64,000 nt of DNA, taken from positions 51,578,809 through 51,642,808 of the forward strand of contig OZ024861.1 in the NCBI GenBank assembly GCA_964017155.1, written 5' to 3'. This DNA is from Oasisia sp. SBJ-2009 (Eukaryota; Annelida; Polychaeta; Sabellida; Siboglinidae). This document shows, in pieces, positions 26,770-39,200 of the stretch (the stretch's first letter is position 1; each line of letters opens with the position of its first letter). The translations under genes were made by a program, and so were the position numbers. The notes under the pieces are model-generated. The model saw only the letters and a list, made by a program, of their open reading frames with translations. It searched no databases and was not told the DNA's origin.

Positions 26770-28580
26770 TGTGTGCGTCTTTGCATGTGAGCATTTGTGT
26801 GCTAGTATATGATGGTATAAAATAAGTACTATACTTCTCTTTTTTTAAATGTTCCTTAAATGAGTCTGTGTAAATTGTTTGAATTTTATACGTAACTATC
26901 TGTGTGTGGAAGTGGTGTATATCTATGTGGAAGTGGTGTATCTCTATGTGGAAGTGGTGTATCTCTATGTGGAAGTGGTGTATCTCTATGTGGAAGTGGT
27001 GTATCTCTATGTGGAAGTGGTGTATCTGTATGTGGAAGTGGTGTATCTGTATGTGGAAGTGGTGTATCTCTATGTGGAAGTGGTGTATCTCTATGTGGAA
27101 GTGGTGTTTCTCTATGTGGAAGTGGTGTATCTCTATGTGGAAGTGGTGTATCTGTATGTGGAAGTGGTGTATCTCTATGTGGAAGTGGTGTATCTCTATG
27201 TGGAAGTGGTGTATCTCTATGTGGAAGTGGTGTATCTCTATGTGGAAGTGGTGTATCTCTATGTAAAAGTGATGTCTGCGACAATGATGGAAAAGGTATT
27301 TTATGGACAATGGCAGATTTGTACGTCAGATATAACGTTTTGTGATATGAACCAGTAACATGTCATTTAACACAGCAGGGCAAACTTGACTACCTAATCT
27401 TGACACTTTGCCACCAATAAACAAACCAAGGATACATCAATATTTAGACATTCTCTTCCTATGAAATGGCAGGTTGCTGAGGTTTCTAGATGACTTGGGT
27501 GAGGACATGCGAGGTCTCCCTGTAGTTACCTCAGCACATGTTGCCAGCAAGTCCACCACTGATATGAGGTAGTTGAGGTCAGGACAGTAGGATCCCTCTA
27601 GTAGCTTCATTCTACAAATAACGTCAAATCTATATAACTGCTTTATGGCCAATGTCTAGATGTTTTGTACACAAAGTACATAACATGAATGTGGCCAGTC
27701 AGTAGAAACATTCATTTACATTACTTAAAAGCTGAACTTTTATGGGACAGACATTTTCTTTTAAAAACTTTAACACTGTGACATGAAACATGCTCATTGC
27801 TAAGGAAATACAATTGTTATTTCTAAGACCATACAGGGATTTCCATGTACATGACTATGATATAAGGTGTTAACATTTGATAGCATATCATTAGAGGAAA
27901 CAAGACAGTATTTAACCCTTAGCCATCATAGACAGGAAAGTGATCAGAGTTAGTAGTTTTAATGAAAAGGACTTTGTACCTTTGCTCCTTTGGCTGGTCA
28001 ATGACATAGGCAACTTCAGCGCGGTACTGCATGAAGTACTTCATCACATACGTCTGGTTCCGCTTGAGTGGCAGATTGAACTCCTCCAACTGGCAGACAC
28101 ACAAACTCTCAGTTGTTGTTATAACCAGCATTTATATAGGTCCATACATCCAGGTCCAGCTCATACATAGAATGTACAAACATTTATATAGGTCCACATA
28201 TCCAGGATCAGCTCGTACATAGAAGGGTGGTGTGGCGTGGCGTGGTGTTTGTGTGTATTCAATGGGTGGTGATCTCACTTATATTTCTTGTGATTTTCAC
28301 AAGTGCAAATCAGTGACATCATTGCTGTGTAGATTGTTTTACAATTCTATGACTTTGTTAAGTTACCTTGACAATGGCGTTGAGTAGGTCGAGAAACTGT
28401 GGCACAGAGTTGGTGTGTGTGGCCGCGAGTGACATGATCTTCTGAACCTGGCGGGGCAGAATCTTCAGACACGTCTCCTTGTTACCTGTGAACACCTGTG
28501 GGAAACAACCAGAATAACAACCAGAATAACAACCAAAATAACAACCAGTATAACCTCAATGAAAGTCAGTGTCACGCCAG

Positions 28581-28616
<36 letters not shown>

Positions 28617-31600
28617 AGAGAGAGAGAAGAGAGAGAGAAGAGAGAGAGGAGAGAGAGAGAGAGAGGGAAGAGAGAGAGAAGAGAGAGAGAAGAGAGAGAG
28701 GAGAGAGAGAGAGACAGAGAGAGAGAGAGGGAAGAGAGAGAGAAGAGAGAGAGAAGAGAGAGAGGAGAGAGGAGAGAGGAGAGAGGAGAGAGGAGAGAGG
28801 AGAGAGGAGAGAGGAGAGAGGAGAGAGGAGAGAGGAAGAAGAGGAAGGAGAGGAAGGAGAGGAAGGAGAGGAAGGAGATGAAGGAGAGGAAGGAGGCGGA
28901 GAGAGGAGAGAGGAGGAGAGAGGAGAGAGGAGAGAGGAGAGAGAGGGGAGAGAGGGGAGAGAGGAGAGAGGAGAGAGGAGAGAGGAGAGAGAGGAGAGAG
29001 AGGAGAGAGGAGAGAGGAGAGAGGAGAGAGGAGAGAGGAGAGAGGAGAGAGGAGAGAGGAGAGAGGAGAGAGGAGAGAGGAGAGAGGAGAGAGGAGAGAG
29101 AGGAGAGAGGAGGAGAGGGGAGAGAGGGGAGAGAGGGGAGAGAGGAGAGAGGAGAGAGGAGAGAGAGGAGATAGGAGAGAGGAGAGAGGAGAGAGGAGAG
29201 AGGAGAGAGGGGAGAGGAGAGAGGAGAGAGGAGAGAGGAGAGAGGAGAGAGGAGAGAGGAGAGAGGAGAGAGGAGAGAGGAGAGAGGAAGGAGAGGAAGG
29301 AGAGGAAGGAGAGAGGAGGAGAGAGGAGGAGAGAGGAGAGAGGAGAGAGAGGGGAGAGAGGGGAGAGAGGGGAGATAGGAGAGAGGAGATAGGAGAGAGG
29401 AGAGAGGAGAGAGGAGAGAGGAGAGAGGAGAGAGGAGAGAGGAGAGAGGAGAGAGGAGAGAGGAGAGAGGAGAGAGGAGAGAGGAGAGAGAATAGAGAGG
29501 AGAGGAGAGAGAGAGAATAGAGAGAGAATAGAGAGAGGAGAGAGGAGAGAGGAGAGAGGAGAGAGGAGAGAGGAGAGAGGAGAGAGGAGAGAGGAGAGAG
29601 GAGAGAGGAGATATGAGAGGAGAGAGGAGATATGAGAGACGAGAGACGAGAGACGAGAGAGGAGAGAGGAGAGAGGAGAGAGGAGAGAGGAGAGAGGAGA
29701 GAGGAGAGAGGAGAGAGGAGAGAGGAGAGAGGAGAGAGGAGAGAGGAGAGAGGAGAGAGGAGAGAGGAGAGAGGAGAGAGGAGGAGATATGAGAGGCGAG
29801 AGGCGAGAGGCGAGAGGCGAGAGGCGAGAGGCGAGAGGCGAGAGGCGAGAGGAGAGAGGAGAGAGGAGAGAGGAGAGAGGAGAGAGGAGAGAGGAGAGAG
29901 GAGAGAGGAGAGAGGAGAGAGGAGAGAGGAGAGAGGAGAGAGGAGAGAGGAGAGAGGAGAGAGGAGAGAGGAGAGAGGAGAGAGGAGAGAGGAGAGAGGA
30001 GAGAGGAGAGAGGAGAGAGGAGAGAGGAGAGAGGAGAGAGGAGAGAGGAGAGAGGAGAGAGGAGAGAGGAGAGAGGAGAGAGGAGAGAGGAGAGAGGAGA
30101 GGAGAGAGGAGAGAGGAGAGAGAGAGGAGATAGAGGAGAGGGAGGATAGAGGAGAGAGGAGAGAGAGAGAGGAGAGCGAGACAGAGACAGAGAGACAGAA
30201 ACAGGGAGTATTACCTCAATGAGTGCCTCAGCCATCTCAGGCTCTGTGCCTTTGATGCTGAGGATGAGGTCAAGTCTGTCAAACAGCCGCTGCTGGACCA
30301 GAGCATTGCCTCGAGCCATCACCTTGAGGAGAGTGAAGCACTGGCGGAAGATCACCAGGGTGCTCTCATACTGGGCCTGAAACGTTTCATCACAAGTTTG
30401 CTCTCACATTTCATCCTTAAAATAACACGAGAACACATCATAAAGAGAATATAATGAATCATGTGTAGGATGGAGTAGGCTGGCTAATGTTTATATAAAT
30501 TAATATTCAGAGTTAAAGGACAAAATAACGCAACTGTTTCGTGGCATACACCAAATAGAGTTAATATAAAAAAAAACAATTTCCACATATACTCAATATT
30601 TTAATGCCAGCGGTTTACCAGAAAAATATTTTTTTTTTTCACCCAGCCATCAAAATACTGTGAGCAACACCATCTTAGACGAAGAATGACGTCACGACGG
30701 TGAGACCCTCTCCACGTAGATTCCCTGCATGGGGTTTGGCTGTTGTCATGAAATGGCTGCAACTCGGCAACGCGCATAACATGCTGATGACGGTAAATAT
30801 AAAGTTGTCTATTATTGTTATCGCTGAACTCATCCTATCAACTGATGATACATGTCTACATGTCTACTTCAAAGCATTTCTCCTCAAAATGGACCGAGCA
30901 AAGTGAACTGTACTTGGACTGGAGGGATTCCAAACAGTACGCCCGCAAACGTGAATCCATTGCTTCAATACTACCGGTTGTTTCAACTATTATTGCATAC
31001 AACCGTATGCTGTAAGGCATAATTACTAAAGTTTACCATAGATTTAACCATAGATTTAGATACACGTCTATAAGCAGCTGCTAGATGTCACGCCAACTGA
31101 ACGAACTGTCGAAGACTCGAAGTTGTTGACCCTTAACGACGTCGCAGGAAACTGACCGGCTTCAGCAGAGACATAGAATGCCGCGCGCTGAATGGCCAAG
31201 CCAAGTTAACCCTTCACTGATGGCGGCGTCTAGACCATCGTGGATTTCGTTAGAATTTTAGACTTTAAAGTCACATTCTGAGTAAACCGCTGACGTTAAA
31301 AAATTGAGTATATGTGGAAATTGTTACTTTGTATAAACTCTATTAGGTGTATGACGCGAAACCATTGCGTTTTTTTGTCCTTTAATTAACACCATGCTTG
31401 TGTGATAATAATCTAATTTTGCTTTTGCAATTTGTCTATTGCAATGCTGGCGCTGCTTAGAATACCATGACCTATCTTATGATGAATGTGTTTTCTGCCA
31501 ATCCTACTTGAGATATAATGATGGTGTCTTTATGAGAAGAATGGATTATGGACTGTTTTGTGAAACACATTTCTAGACAATTAGATCATGTTTTTTAAGG

Positions 31601-33141
31601 AAAATGTCAAGGACAATAAACACAACATTTTCTACCCATATTAGACTCATATTTGATGGGTTTCTTTACAAATCTGAATCCAAAATAGCATCACTGACGG
31701 CAGAAATGTCAATTACATGTACAGGTCTACAGGAAATACTTTTTTGGACATTGATGGCATTCCAAAAATGTCAACAATTACACTGTGATGATCAGACAAA
31801 CCATCACACTGTCAGATTCTGAATGATACCACAAGTTCACTGAGTTATAAAAGTATCACGATGCCATGTCTGGCAGAGCAATGTTCTATATTACATTTGG
31901 GAATGGCCTCATTAAGTTGTTGTGTGGTTCATGAAACAATGTGAAGCCAAAGTTCAACCCATGTATGTAGTGCGTATTTGAGGACACATATATAGCCATC
32001 ACTAACTTATTGTCAGTGATTTGTGATGGCACTTTGACATAAAATGACACCACACAAGGAATAAACTGTGCTGTGAACCTCACCTTGAGCTTCACATCCA
32101 CCTCCTGGGAGAGGATGTCAAACACCGTCTCCAGCAGCCCTGGGGGGGAAGATGTCAACACACGCATTGGATACAGGATGGAGACACTAGAGTAAAGGAT
32201 GGAGGGAGATGAGGGAATGGGATGGGAAAGGCATGGGAAGGGAATGGAATGGAAGGGAAGGTAAGTGGGGAAGGGAAGTGGGGAAGAGAAGTGGGGACGG
32301 GACGGGATGGGAAATGAGAGAAGGGCAGAAAGGAAAGTGAAACGAAGGAGGAAGGGTGAGAGAGAAAAGGAGATAACAGAATGAAGGAAGGAAGGGGGAA
32401 TCAAGGATGATTGGAAAGGACAGAAAGGGAAAGGAAGGAGGGAAGGGAAGAGAGCAAGAGGATTAACCCTTGCCATAACCAAATAATCATTGAAATTTGT
32501 GCATAAATAGGTTAAGTTGTATTAGCTAGATGCAGGGTGGACAAAACCAATGCAAAGTGTACTCCTTTGTTTCATTAAAATATTGAAGTAATTCCTCTAT
32601 TTCATAAAAAAAAATCCAGTGCCCATGTACATTAGCTTCTTAAACAATGCTCTAGATACAAAATTGCATAATTGATTCTGAATAATTTTCTTCACAGTTG
32701 GATGTATCGGTTAAGACATTGTCACGTCAGTGGAGTGACGTGACAGTTGAGTCACTCACGGTGGTTGTACAAGATACTCTGGTTCATGGCGTGTCTCTCC
32801 TCCGTGTCATCCTCCAGGGAACAGAACCTACAGAGACAGAGACGGACAGGACACTTACTGGGCTGCACAGGGCCTTACATGAACAGTTAATACATTACAA
32901 CAAGTCACAGTGACCCAGCTTGCCACAGTAGTTTGCTAGCAGAGGAATAATAAAATTTCACAACTGAGTTCCTAAAAAGGCAAAAGAAGTTTGCCAAAGA
33001 TATTGAAGTAACTTCATAGAACTTTGTGTGTGTCTCCCTCCCTCAGATTTTCTCCCACGCTTTCTTGTTCGTTCATTCTCCGTTTCTCTCCTCTATCTCT
33101 TTCCTCTGTCCTGCCTCTCTCGCACTGTCTCTTTCTCTCTT

Positions 33142-33198
<57 letters not shown>

Positions 33199-33236
33199 TT
33201 TCCTCTCCCTCTCACTCTTCCTCTCCCTCTCTCTTT

Positions 33237-33281
<45 letters not shown>

Positions 33282-36200
33282 TGCCTCTCTTGCTTTCTCT
33301 CTCAATCTCTCTCTTGCCCTTTCTCTCTCACTCTCTCGCAAACACTTTCGCTCATGCATGCAGACACAGTCACAAATCCACATGATAATTAAGTAATGAC
33401 TAAACTTATGACATTGCTAAATAAATTATATATTGACTTACGGAAATTAAATAAGAAACAAAAGCATGTGCATTAGAAAGAAGACAAAAGCATAAAGACG
33501 TTGTGTACCTGATCAACTTGTCCAGTATCTCTGACATGGTGCTGGTCTGTTCATCTGACATCTTGGCTGCTGTCAGCCTCCTCATCTCCGGCATCACTTG
33601 ACTCAGTTCATCCATCACACGCTCAGACTCATCCGTGATCAGGATCTAACAAACATTACCACATCAAGATCAGCATCCACGTCACAAGCAAGAGTGTCCA
33701 GGTCACAAACATGAGTGTCCAAGTCACAAGCATGAGTGTCCAGGTCACAAACATGAGTGTCCAAGTCACAAGCAAGAGTGTCCAGGTCACAAGCACGAGT
33801 GTCCAGGTCACAAACATGAGTGTCCAGGTCACAAGCAAGAGTGTCCAGGTCACAACCATGAGTGTCCAGGTCACAACCATGAGTGTCCAGGTCACAAGCA
33901 AGAGTGTCCAGGTCACAACCATGAGTGTCCAGGTCACAAGCAAGAGTGTCCAGGTCATAAGCAAGAGTGTCCAGGTCACAAGCAAGAGTGTCCAGGTCAT
34001 AAGCAAGAGTGTCCAGGTCACAAGCAAGAGTGTCCAGGTCACAAGCAAGAGTGTCCAGGTCACAAGCAAGAGTGTCCAGGTCACAAGCATGAGTGTCCAG
34101 GTCACAAGCACGAGTGTCCAGGTCACAAGCACGAGTGTCCAGGTCATAAGCATGAGTGTCCAGGTCACAAGCATAAGTGTCCAGGTCACAAGCACGAGTG
34201 CCCAGGTCACAACGATGAGTGTTCAGGCCACAACCATTACAACCATGAGTGTCCAGATTACAACCAGAGTGTCCAGGTCACAACCATGAGTGTCCATATT
34301 ACAACCATGAGTGTCCATGTTATAACCATGAGTGTCCAGGTCACAACCATGAGTGTCCATTTTACAACCATGAGTGTCCAGGTCACAACCATGAATGTCC
34401 ATGTTACAACCATGAGTTCAGGTTACAACCATCAGTGTCCATGTTACAACCATGAGTGTTCGGGTCACCACCACGAGTGTCCAGGTCACAACCATGAGTG
34501 TCCATATTACAAGCATGAGTGTCCAGGTCACAACCATGAGTGTCCATGTTACAACCATGAGTGTTCAGGCTACAACCATCAGTGTCCATGTTACAACCAC
34601 GAGTGCTCAGGTCACAACCATGAGTGTCCATGTTACAATGATGAGTGTCCATGTTACAACGATGAGTGTCCATGTTACAACGATGAGTGTCCATGTTACA
34701 ACCACGAGTGCTCAGGTCACAACCACGAATGTCCAGGTCTCAACCACGAGTGTCCAGGTCACAACAATGAGTGTCCAGGTCACAACCATGAGTGTCTAGC
34801 TCACAACCTGAGTATCCAGGTCACAACCATGAGTGTCCAGGTCACAAAAATGAATGTCCAGGCCACAACCTGAGTGTCCAGGTCACAACCATGAGTGTCC
34901 AGGTCACAACCATGAGTGTCCAGGAGTGTCAGAAACTGTCACAGTTGTTTTGTCATTTGCACAAACTTAACTAAATTTGGATTATTTGCTGAAGAAAATA
35001 TAGTGAGCATTGAAAAATGAAATTAGAAGAAACGTATTTCTGTGAAACATCCAAACATGTATTACAAGGACAGCTATGTGTAGTTCATGTGCAGCCTGGA
35101 CCTGGCAGTGAGGCCTGGGTCCCTGCAGCTGGTCACAAATGACAGTTGTCAACACACATTGAGTTTTTGACCAGACACAATCGGCCTGAAATGTTTTAAA
35201 ATATATAATTAATAAAATAAGAGATTATTTCTGTTAAAAGAAAGATTACAAGATTATCAAAATAGTTAAGTTATTGTGCAGTACGTTTGGTTGTACTGAA
35301 CCACCCCACATCCCAACTATGGGAAGTTATTAACCGATGCAAGGACTTACTTGAGCCTGGACAGCGTACTTGAAAAGACTCTCATGTGCCGAGTACTGCC
35401 GGTTGAGTAGGGCCAAGGGCCTCACAACCATTGCATCGTAGTCATAGTCAGACAGGTCCTACAACAGGCATCAACAACGCCACTCTCCTACACCTGGTTG
35501 AACTGTGTACTTTACTACAACCTCACCACGCCATGCTTTGGAAAAAGCAGATACCTGCACTGAAACATCTGACAATTGCGATATTCTGAGGTAAAATCTC
35601 ACTTCAAGAAAAAGGGCAGTCTCCCACCCTAAAACATTTGAAAACTATGTAACTTTGTTTCCGTGTGTCCCAGAAATGGGTTGCATGTTCATGTCATAAC
35701 ACAACAAAATGTTAACATATAGTATACTCCATGCTGTCTTTTGAAACGTTGAGTCTCCCAGGTTCTCCATTTCATCAGACCATATTTGGAAAATCTAAAT
35801 TTCTGAATCATCTGAGTGGCCCCACTGGGTCACATGCAAAATGTCAGTCTGATACATGAAAACTGCTGGAGATGTGACTTCCCAAACAAACACTGTTTTG
35901 TCAACTATAATGTAGAGGCATGTCCTCATGACTATACACATATATGTTATGTTGTGACCTGACTGTGAGGACATGTCCTCATCTATACACATATATGTTG
36001 TGACCTCACTGTGAGGAAATGTCCCCACAGTGAGGTCAAAACATGTAAGTGTATAGATGAATATTGTTTAAAATTAAGATTTTTGTTAATGAATTTTTTT
36101 TTTTGGATTGAATTTTTTTCCCAAAACAAATTATTCATTCCAAAAAAAAAAAATATTCATTCAAAATAATATTCATTCATCTAAACACTTACATGTTGTG

Positions 36201-39200
36201 ACCTGACTGAGGACATGTCCTCGTCTATATACACACATGTTGTGACCTGACTGTGAGGACATGTCCTCATCTGACTGTGAGGACATGTCCTCATCTGACT
36301 GTGAGGACATGTCCTCATCTGACTGTGAGGACTCACCAGGAGGATGTCTGTGAGGGGAAATGAGCTGAAGTAGTCGGACTCTTGGAAGAGTTGTGCGAGA
36401 CGCTTCAACGCGACCTTGTTGGTGCTGAAGGAGAAATAAACATTAGTTCACAAGTTCATGGTTGACTGAACTCACTAAATTATATAAACACTTTACATAT
36501 TCAGACACTGAATGTTTTCCGACACCCTCAACATTTACTATCAGAAAAAATACTCTTCGAATATACAGTTATCACTACCTGATCACTGTTGTTACACGAC
36601 ACTAATTTAACACATTTCTACTTGCCCAAGATCAAACACAACTGTTGTTATGCCAGATGTCTTCAGGACCCTGTTTCCATTGAGATCACCCTCACAACCT
36701 ACCTTGTCTGTTTGCTGATGTCGTAGGTGGCATTGAGCAGAGTGCCAAGTTCAGGAACAAACTCTGTGGAGTGGTGGGCCTTGGCGTACGTCACTCGGAA
36801 CAACTGCATGAAGCCCTACAGACAGCAACATTAACACTGGCAACTGTAAGACTTGTGCAATACAGTCATGTCATTGTATGACTTGTAAACTCATGCATGA
36901 AGCCCTACGGACAGCCACATTAACACTGGCAACTGTGAGACTTGTGCAATACAGTCAACAGCATGAAGCCCTACGGACAACCACATTAACACTGGCAACT
37001 GTGAGACTTGTGCAATACAGTCATGTCATTGTATGACTTGTAAAGTCATGCATGAAGCCCTACGGACAGCCACATTAACACTGGCAACTGTGAGACTTGT
37101 GCAATACAGTCATGTCATTGTATGACTTATAAAGTCATGCATGAAGCCCTACGGACAGCCACATTAACACTGGCAACTGTGAGACTTGTGCAATACAGTC
37201 AACTGCATGAAGCCCTACGGACAGCCACATTGACACTGGCAACTTTGAGACTTGTGCAATACAATCAACAGCATGAAGCCCTACGGACAGCCACATTGAC
37301 ACTGGCGACTGTGAGACTTGTGCAATACAGTCAACAGCATGAAGCCCTACGGACAACCACATTAACACTGGCGACTGTGAGACTTGTGCAATACAGTCAA
37401 CTGCATGAAGCCCTACGGACAGCCACATTGACACTGGCAACTGTGAGACTTGTGCAATAGTCAACTGCATGAAGCCCTACGGACAGCCACATTAACACTG
37501 GCAACTGTAAGACTTGTGCAATAGTCAACTGCATGAAGCCCTACAGACAGCCTCCATTAATACTCTAACTGTTAAAGGCTAGAGAGTAGCCATTATTGCA
37601 TGGTTTACTCATGTACTGTTTACAGTTGCATGTGTGAATTATATAAACATTTACGCAGATAACTTATGAAAATTGTGTATTAATTTCCTTCACTGAATCG
37701 TTGTTCTTAATAATTATTACGTTTATTTCTGTTTAGCCTTACTTCAAGCCGCGTGTTGAACTGGAAGTTGCAGAAGAGATCCAACACAACCATTGCCCTG
37801 AAACATCACCAACACCACTTGTCACCAAGCACAAGAGAACACAAACTGACAGTTTACTGGGGCAATCTATGGCACTGGTCGCAGAATGAAGTCAGGACAG
37901 CAAAGATACATCTGCAGGACGGACACTTAATGACATCCTTTTGTGTTGCTTTATTACACTGACGTGAACACTATAAAAGTATTCAGTGATGTTATTATAT
38001 ATTTACTTTTTAACAGCATCACATAGTTCTTACCTTGGAACTTCTTAACAATCTGCACTGACTCTTGTAAATTTGCCATCTCCCATGAACCATTTTGACC
38101 AGACTGCATTAGTGCTTGAATTACGTGCCTTGCATCTTTCACTAGAGGATTCTGTGCAGCACCATTTTGATGTTTTCAATGTGCTATTATACATCACAAA
38201 TAAACTAATTTTCATTTAAAACAATAACTTCTTCCAAATCACCAAGTCACAGGCAGCTACACGACTCAGTGTAGGAAAATAAAAGCCAAACTTGAGTGAA
38301 TATTAATTTTAGCTACTGAAACACTTACTGACACTTGGCATCAACAATTGCATTTGTTTCAGGACTTTGTTTGAAGCGTAACATTGTGCTGTAGTGATCC
38401 TGGACAGACTGTAGCTCTGGAACTCCTGGACAAAGAACAACATGGAACTAGATTCAATACTGAATAAGGCAGAATGAGACTGAACAAGAAAGAAGACTGA
38501 AGAAGACTGAAGAAGACTGAAGAAGACTGTATACAACTGAACAAAACTAAACAAGACAGAAAACAGTTGATAACTGAACAAGACTAAAGACAGAATAATT
38601 AAGACTAAATAACAGAGTACTGAACAAAGTTGAACAGGTACATACCTGCTTCGTAGGGGTAGGGTTTGTCATTGCGCCCATTGAGTAGACTGAGTAGAGG
38701 GTCCAGTAGTTGCTTCATGTCGTCCATGTTGCCATAGTGACCAAACTTGACCAGGCAGTAGATCAGATGCAGGACCTGATGACAATAATGTAATGACTGT
38801 GACTTGACCAATGAAGGCACAGTGTAACAGAGATGTCACCAACTCATAAGTTGTCTTTCTAAACATCAGGATATTGCTTCCTTTAGAAGAACACGGAAGT
38901 AAGTTATATGACATTAGGTAGGTCACATTTTATTTACTTGTAATGGTGAACAGACAAGTAACCAACATCAAACAGTACATAAAGGTGAAACAACATCTGG
39001 ATCTGTCTTCTACATGTGTTTTTTTGCAGCTCTGCATGTTGTGTCCTGTTATCTACAGACCTGCTCCAGGAACATGTTGTGTCCTGTTATCTACAGACCT
39101 GCTCCAGGAACATGTTGTGTCCTGTTATCTACAGACCTGCTCCAGGAGCATGCTGTGTCCTGTTATCTACAGACCTGCTCCAGGAGCATGCTGTGTCCTG

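Noticed and set aside
28556..30355. Ser/Leu-Pro and Arg/Glu-Gly ORFs in the purine tract
   Set aside because: Low-complexity artefacts; only the short part 30215-30376 (e34) is coding.
33024..33396. Leu/Ser ORFs in the CT-rich region
   Set aside because: Simple-sequence artefact on three frames at once.
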